From Pseudomonas sp. Irchel 3E13 (lineage in GTDB: Bacteria > Pseudomonadota > Gammaproteobacteria > Pseudomonadales > Pseudomonadaceae), in NCBI RefSeq assembly GCF_900187455.1, contig NZ_FYDX01000001.1:1-64000 (forward strand): DNA of 64,000 nucleotides. Reading direction: 5' to 3'. Within the stretch, counting starts at the first letter, position 1, and the number at the start of each line of letters is the position of its first letter. The notes below the pieces were generated by a model, which had not been told where the DNA came from, made no database searches, and saw only the letters and a program-made list of their open reading frames with translations. Both the position numbers and the translations under genes were made by a program. Positions 63,641-64,000 of the stretch are shown here, one piece after another.

Positions 63641-64000
63641 ATGCGCCTGATCCAATTCGAGACTGCACAAGCCAAACGCCATGTTGGCGTGGTCGAAGGC
63701 GACCTGATCCAGGTTGTGCGCAATACCTCCCACATGCGTGAACTGGCCCTCGCCGCCATCCGTAACCAGCGCAGCCTGAGCGCCGAGGTTCTGGAGCGCG
63801 GGCTGGACAGCAGTACTGAAAGTTATTCCCTGGTTCTGGCCGAGTGCCGCGTGCTGCCGCCGCTGGATCACGAAGACCCGGCTCACTGCCTGATCAGCGG
63901 CACCGGTCTGACCCACCTGGGCAGCGCCTCGACCCGCGACAAGATGCACCAGCAGAAAATCGATGACGCCGCCGCCCTGACCGACACCGCGCGGATGTTC
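63641..64000 (+). CDS. AraD1/GguC-family protein (partial, cut by window end)
   Basis: The first 120 residues of an FAH-fold AraD1/GguC-like protein are present: RLIQFETAQAKRHVGVVEGD, LVLAECRVLPPLDHEDPAH, LISGTGLTHLGSASTRDKMHQQ. AraD1-family members are linked to oxidative L-arabinose or related sugar-acid pathways, for example as 2-keto-3-deoxy-acid dehydratases. CAGGAG precedes the ATG. The rest of the gene and its neighbours lie outside the window, and the divergent LysR supports a sugar-acid locus. Confidence 0.85.
   Translation, partial: MRLIQFETAQAKRHVGVVEGDLIQVVRNTSHMRELALAAIRNQRSLSAEVLERGLDSSTESYSLVLAECRVLPPLDHEDPAHCLISGTGLTHLGSASTRDKMHQQKIDDAAALTDTARMF

Overview
The window is a 64 kb piece of a gamma-proteobacterial chromosome that looks like Pseudomonas, most likely the P. 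fluorescens/putida side of the genus. The reasons are the high GC and strong third-position bias of most genes, three REP-type repeat doublets that share the same GCGCCGC/GCGGCGC arms, and the gene families themselves: FecIR-type surface signalling, SfnB/DszC-like sulfur oxidoreductases, many LysR regulators and PuuB-like amine oxidases. The first 1.6 kb and 7.7-9.8 kb have lower GC, orphan genes and the tail of an insertion sequence, and read as accessory DNA. No rRNA, tRNA or CRISPR array was seen.

Layout. 0-1.6 kb: transposase tail, a helix-hairpin-helix-like orphan protein, and about 830 bp without a convincing gene. 1.6-7.7 kb: a dCache chemoreceptor with a sigma-28-type promoter, then a TonB receptor / FecR / ECF sigma module behind a Fur-box-like palindrome. 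7.9-9.8 kb: a lipoprotein and two small proteins of unknown function. 9.9-13 kb: a CusRS/HprRS-type two-component system divergent from a periplasmic GlcG/HbpS-like protein and a periplasmic hydroxyisourate-hydrolase-like protein, with an HprR-box-like site between them. 13-18.5 kb: a LysR regulator divergent from a phosphonate operon (phnD-phnC-phnE, an iron alcohol dehydrogenase, phnX) that has no phnW transaminase. 18.7-21 kb: a CSS-EAL phosphodiesterase and a thymidylate-kinase-like protein.

21-33 kb: a probable organosulfur-scavenging locus. Two DszC/SfnB-like monooxygenases, a DszA/NtaA-type flavin monooxygenase and a Tas-like aldo-keto reductase run leftward. A CUT2-type (ribose-like) ABC transporter and a TonB receptor run rightward. 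Similar short sequence elements lie upstream of the transporter and the receptor.

33.8-48.3 kb: a long leftward amine/polyamine-type catabolic locus. It encodes a PuuB-like oxidase, two tandem paralogous binding proteins, a PotABC-like ABC transporter, a two-subunit FAD amine dehydrogenase with a SoxA-like/BFD fusion subunit, an IclR regulator, a zinc alcohol dehydrogenase, RidA, MmsA and an aldehyde dehydrogenase. The enzymes suggest import of an amine or amino alcohol, oxidation to an aldehyde and acid, and entry into central metabolism through malonate semialdehyde.

48.5-64 kb: a LysR/MFS pair, a second MFS carrier, a YddA/SbmA-like ABC exporter, a three-gene surface-glycan operon (capsule-type transferase, GT32-like transferase, pyruvyl-transferase family), a thioester-reductase-like SDR, a globin-coupled diguanylate cyclase, an MFS/LysR divergent pair, and a LysR regulator divergent from an AraD1/GguC-like gene cut by the window end.

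All calls come from reading the sequence. No database search was run, so family names are recognition from motifs and overall similarity.
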